Source: Epiperipatus broadwayi (lineage: Eukaryota; Onychophora; Udeonychophora; Euonychophora; Peripatidae). Taken from it: a stretch of DNA of 64,000 nucleotides. Position 1 is the first letter of the stretch. Each line of letters starts with the position of its first letter. Both the position numbers and the translations under genes were made by a program. Location of the stretch: assembly GCA_028023455.1 (NCBI GenBank), contig JAQFVV010000182.1, forward strand, positions 2,358,001 to 2,422,000, written 5' to 3'. The notes beneath the pieces were generated by a model. It had not been told where the DNA came from, made no database searches, and was given only the letters and a program-made list of their open reading frames with translations. This document shows positions 62,711-64,000 of this stretch, piece by piece.

Positions 62711-63268
62711 CTATTTACAGTTACTTATTTTAGCTTTTTTGGGGTAAATTATTTGTACAAACTAAGTTTTCTGATGAATTACAAGAATATTTAACTGACC
62801 CCCACCTTGTAACTTTTGCTTAAGAAAAATACTTTATGAATTTTAAAATTTCTAGCTTTACGCTTAGAAAACATTTTATTACCTACAATATTGTACTGTA
62901 TTATATTAGCTTTTGGAAGACAAAAATAAGTGAAAAATGAAATTGTGCTTTCAACATAATTTGAATGAATATTTATTATAAATGTGGTCATGTAACATTT
63001 AAATTGTAATATTTAAAATTTTCAAATTAAATTATGAAGGATTTTGAGATTGCAAGCAAGTAGTTGGTTGCAGATGGTTGTGGTTTCGCCTCCCGGTCGA
63101 TGCTATGACATGAAAAAAAAAAAACCGCTGTTGCTATATCATAAAATTTATTAAAATTATGAATTTGATGTTTTTATTTTTTTTTAATGACATTTTTTCC
63201 CAAATGGCATACAATTAAAATAGTATATATTTTGTACGCATCTTAGTTTTATTGTATATATATATATC
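62711..63268. other. AT-rich DNA with a short GC-richer patch
   Basis: GGTTTCGCCTCCCGGTCGAT at about 63083-63102 stands out and faintly resembles a tRNA-type B box followed by an A-run, as in tRNA-derived SINE scraps. No full tRNA-like head is seen. Confidence 0.4.
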
Positions 63269-63860
63269 GGGTACACGGAATGTGAAAATTTTGTAAAATC
63301 AGATTGTTGAGTGAAAGCAAACTGTATTAAATTCAATGGGAAGCCTAATTTGATTATTTGTACTTTTCAAATTATTAAATATATTTTTCATAGGTTAGTG
63401 ATATTTAAAAGATATCATTTATGTGATAATGTGTATAGGTATAATGTTTCTTATGTTATGGCATTAAATTCAGAATATTCTGAGAAAGCTTTTATTTTTT
63501 GTTGAATAGTGTTATTATATTGGATACCGTTGAATGTTTGGTTGAAAATTAGTAGAAATGGTGATAGTCTTAATTCAAATTGTATGGTAGTATCAGCTTA
63601 TATAATTCTAATTGAATTTTTACACAACACAAAATGATTATAATGAATTTTCATATACGCAGAAAATTGATATAAAAATATTTGGATGTATCCATGTTTA
63701 AAAATAATGGTATTTTATTGAATATGTTTATGATTAGAAATCAGAATGCAAAAGATATTAATAATAGACAATTATATAAAGGTATAGATTGTTGGATAAG
63801 CTAAAGTAGATCCAAAGGTAAAATGATAGTTGCATTTTAAAATTAAGTCCTATTTTAAAC
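63269..63860 (+). pseudogene. decayed LINE endonuclease, third family, running off the edge
   Basis: Broken frames read GTRNVKIL (about 63270), PNLIICTFQIIK (about 63345), YNVSYVMALNSEYSEKAFIF (about 63440-63500) and MVVSAYI (about 63583). The order recalls the N-terminal APE-type endonuclease of LINEs: a start like xTxNVRxL, DLIxxQExK, then VSxVAxNSExSxGGI, then a YAP-like strand. Stops and shifts occur between all blocks. The composition is A/T-rich and C-poor, like the other decayed elements. The rest of the element would lie to the right of the window. Tentative. Confidence 0.35.
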
Positions 63861-64000
63861 GTATTAGCAAGTTATATTTATCATTTAGAAATAATTTCTA
63901 TTTATGCTAATTTGAATAGCTATTAAATGCTAAAATTGCCAATTTTCAAAACTTGTCATATATATTAAGCATTGAATTATTTAATATATTGTCCTGTGAA
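63861..64000. other. AT-rich right edge
   Basis: Too short and too AT-rich to assign; probably a continuation of the decayed element. Confidence 0.4.

Noticed and set aside
63060-63115. SINE or tRNA scrap near the right edge
   Set aside because: A single B-box-like GC-rich word followed by poly-A; not enough for a call.

Overview
The window looks like AT-rich, gene-poor nuclear DNA from a eukaryote, most likely an invertebrate animal. The reasons are the long A and T tracts, the lack of any long intact reading frame, polypyrimidine/AG splice-like signals, and the transposon mix: an RTE-type LINE, pogo/Tigger-like and hAT-like DNA transposons with their target duplications, foldback/MITE hairpins and a possible Penelope-like remnant. 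The species cannot be named from this sequence. There are no rRNA genes, no convincing tRNA, no CRISPR array, no bacterial operons and no complete cellular gene.

Layout. 1-4.1 kb is anonymous AT-rich DNA with one small hairpin. 4.1-5.2 kb is a DNA-transposon-like repeat carrying a 24-bp minisatellite. 6.7-8.4 kb holds a 66-bp tandem duplication, a cluster of inverted and direct repeats, and a perfect 105-bp-arm palindrome flanked by TA. 10.56-15.4 kb is a transposon graveyard: Tigger-like copy 1 with a broken transposase N-terminus and an internal hAT-like MITE, a Penelope-like scrap, a 544-bp hAT-like MITE, a palindromic MITE and element A (1.12 kb, 8-bp target duplication). 16.3-20.4 kb has tandem repeats, a promoter-like block (CCAAT, CRE, TATA, initiator) and an unexplained GC-richer block. 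24.3-27.6 kb is one copy of an unnamed repeat, split by a TA-flanked MITE and by element B, the inverted partner of element A. 29.1-30.2 kb is Tigger-like copy 2.

32.6-33.9 kb is the most gene-like part: a GC- and CpG-richer island with a row of small hairpins, a 46-codon reading frame and good splice-donor words. It could be the promoter and 5' end of a gene. 35.1-38.3 kb is a full-length but frameshifted RTE-type LINE (endonuclease plus reverse transcriptase, GAT-repeat tail, 11-bp target duplication).

38.6-46.6 kb holds a telomere-motif MITE, unidentified C-poor DNA, the second copy of the 24-kb repeat, a Tigger-like element with a third Tigger-family copy nested inside it, and a decayed second LINE. 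46.6-64 kb is mostly anonymous AT-rich DNA with a dispersed repeat pair (49.3/62.1 kb), two hairpins (49.5 and 59.6 kb), a degenerate ~200-bp tandem array (56.5 kb) and the scrap of another LINE endonuclease at the right edge.

Nothing here works together as a pathway. The relations are those of insertion history: nested elements, empty and filled sites between repeat copies, and inverted copies of one family.
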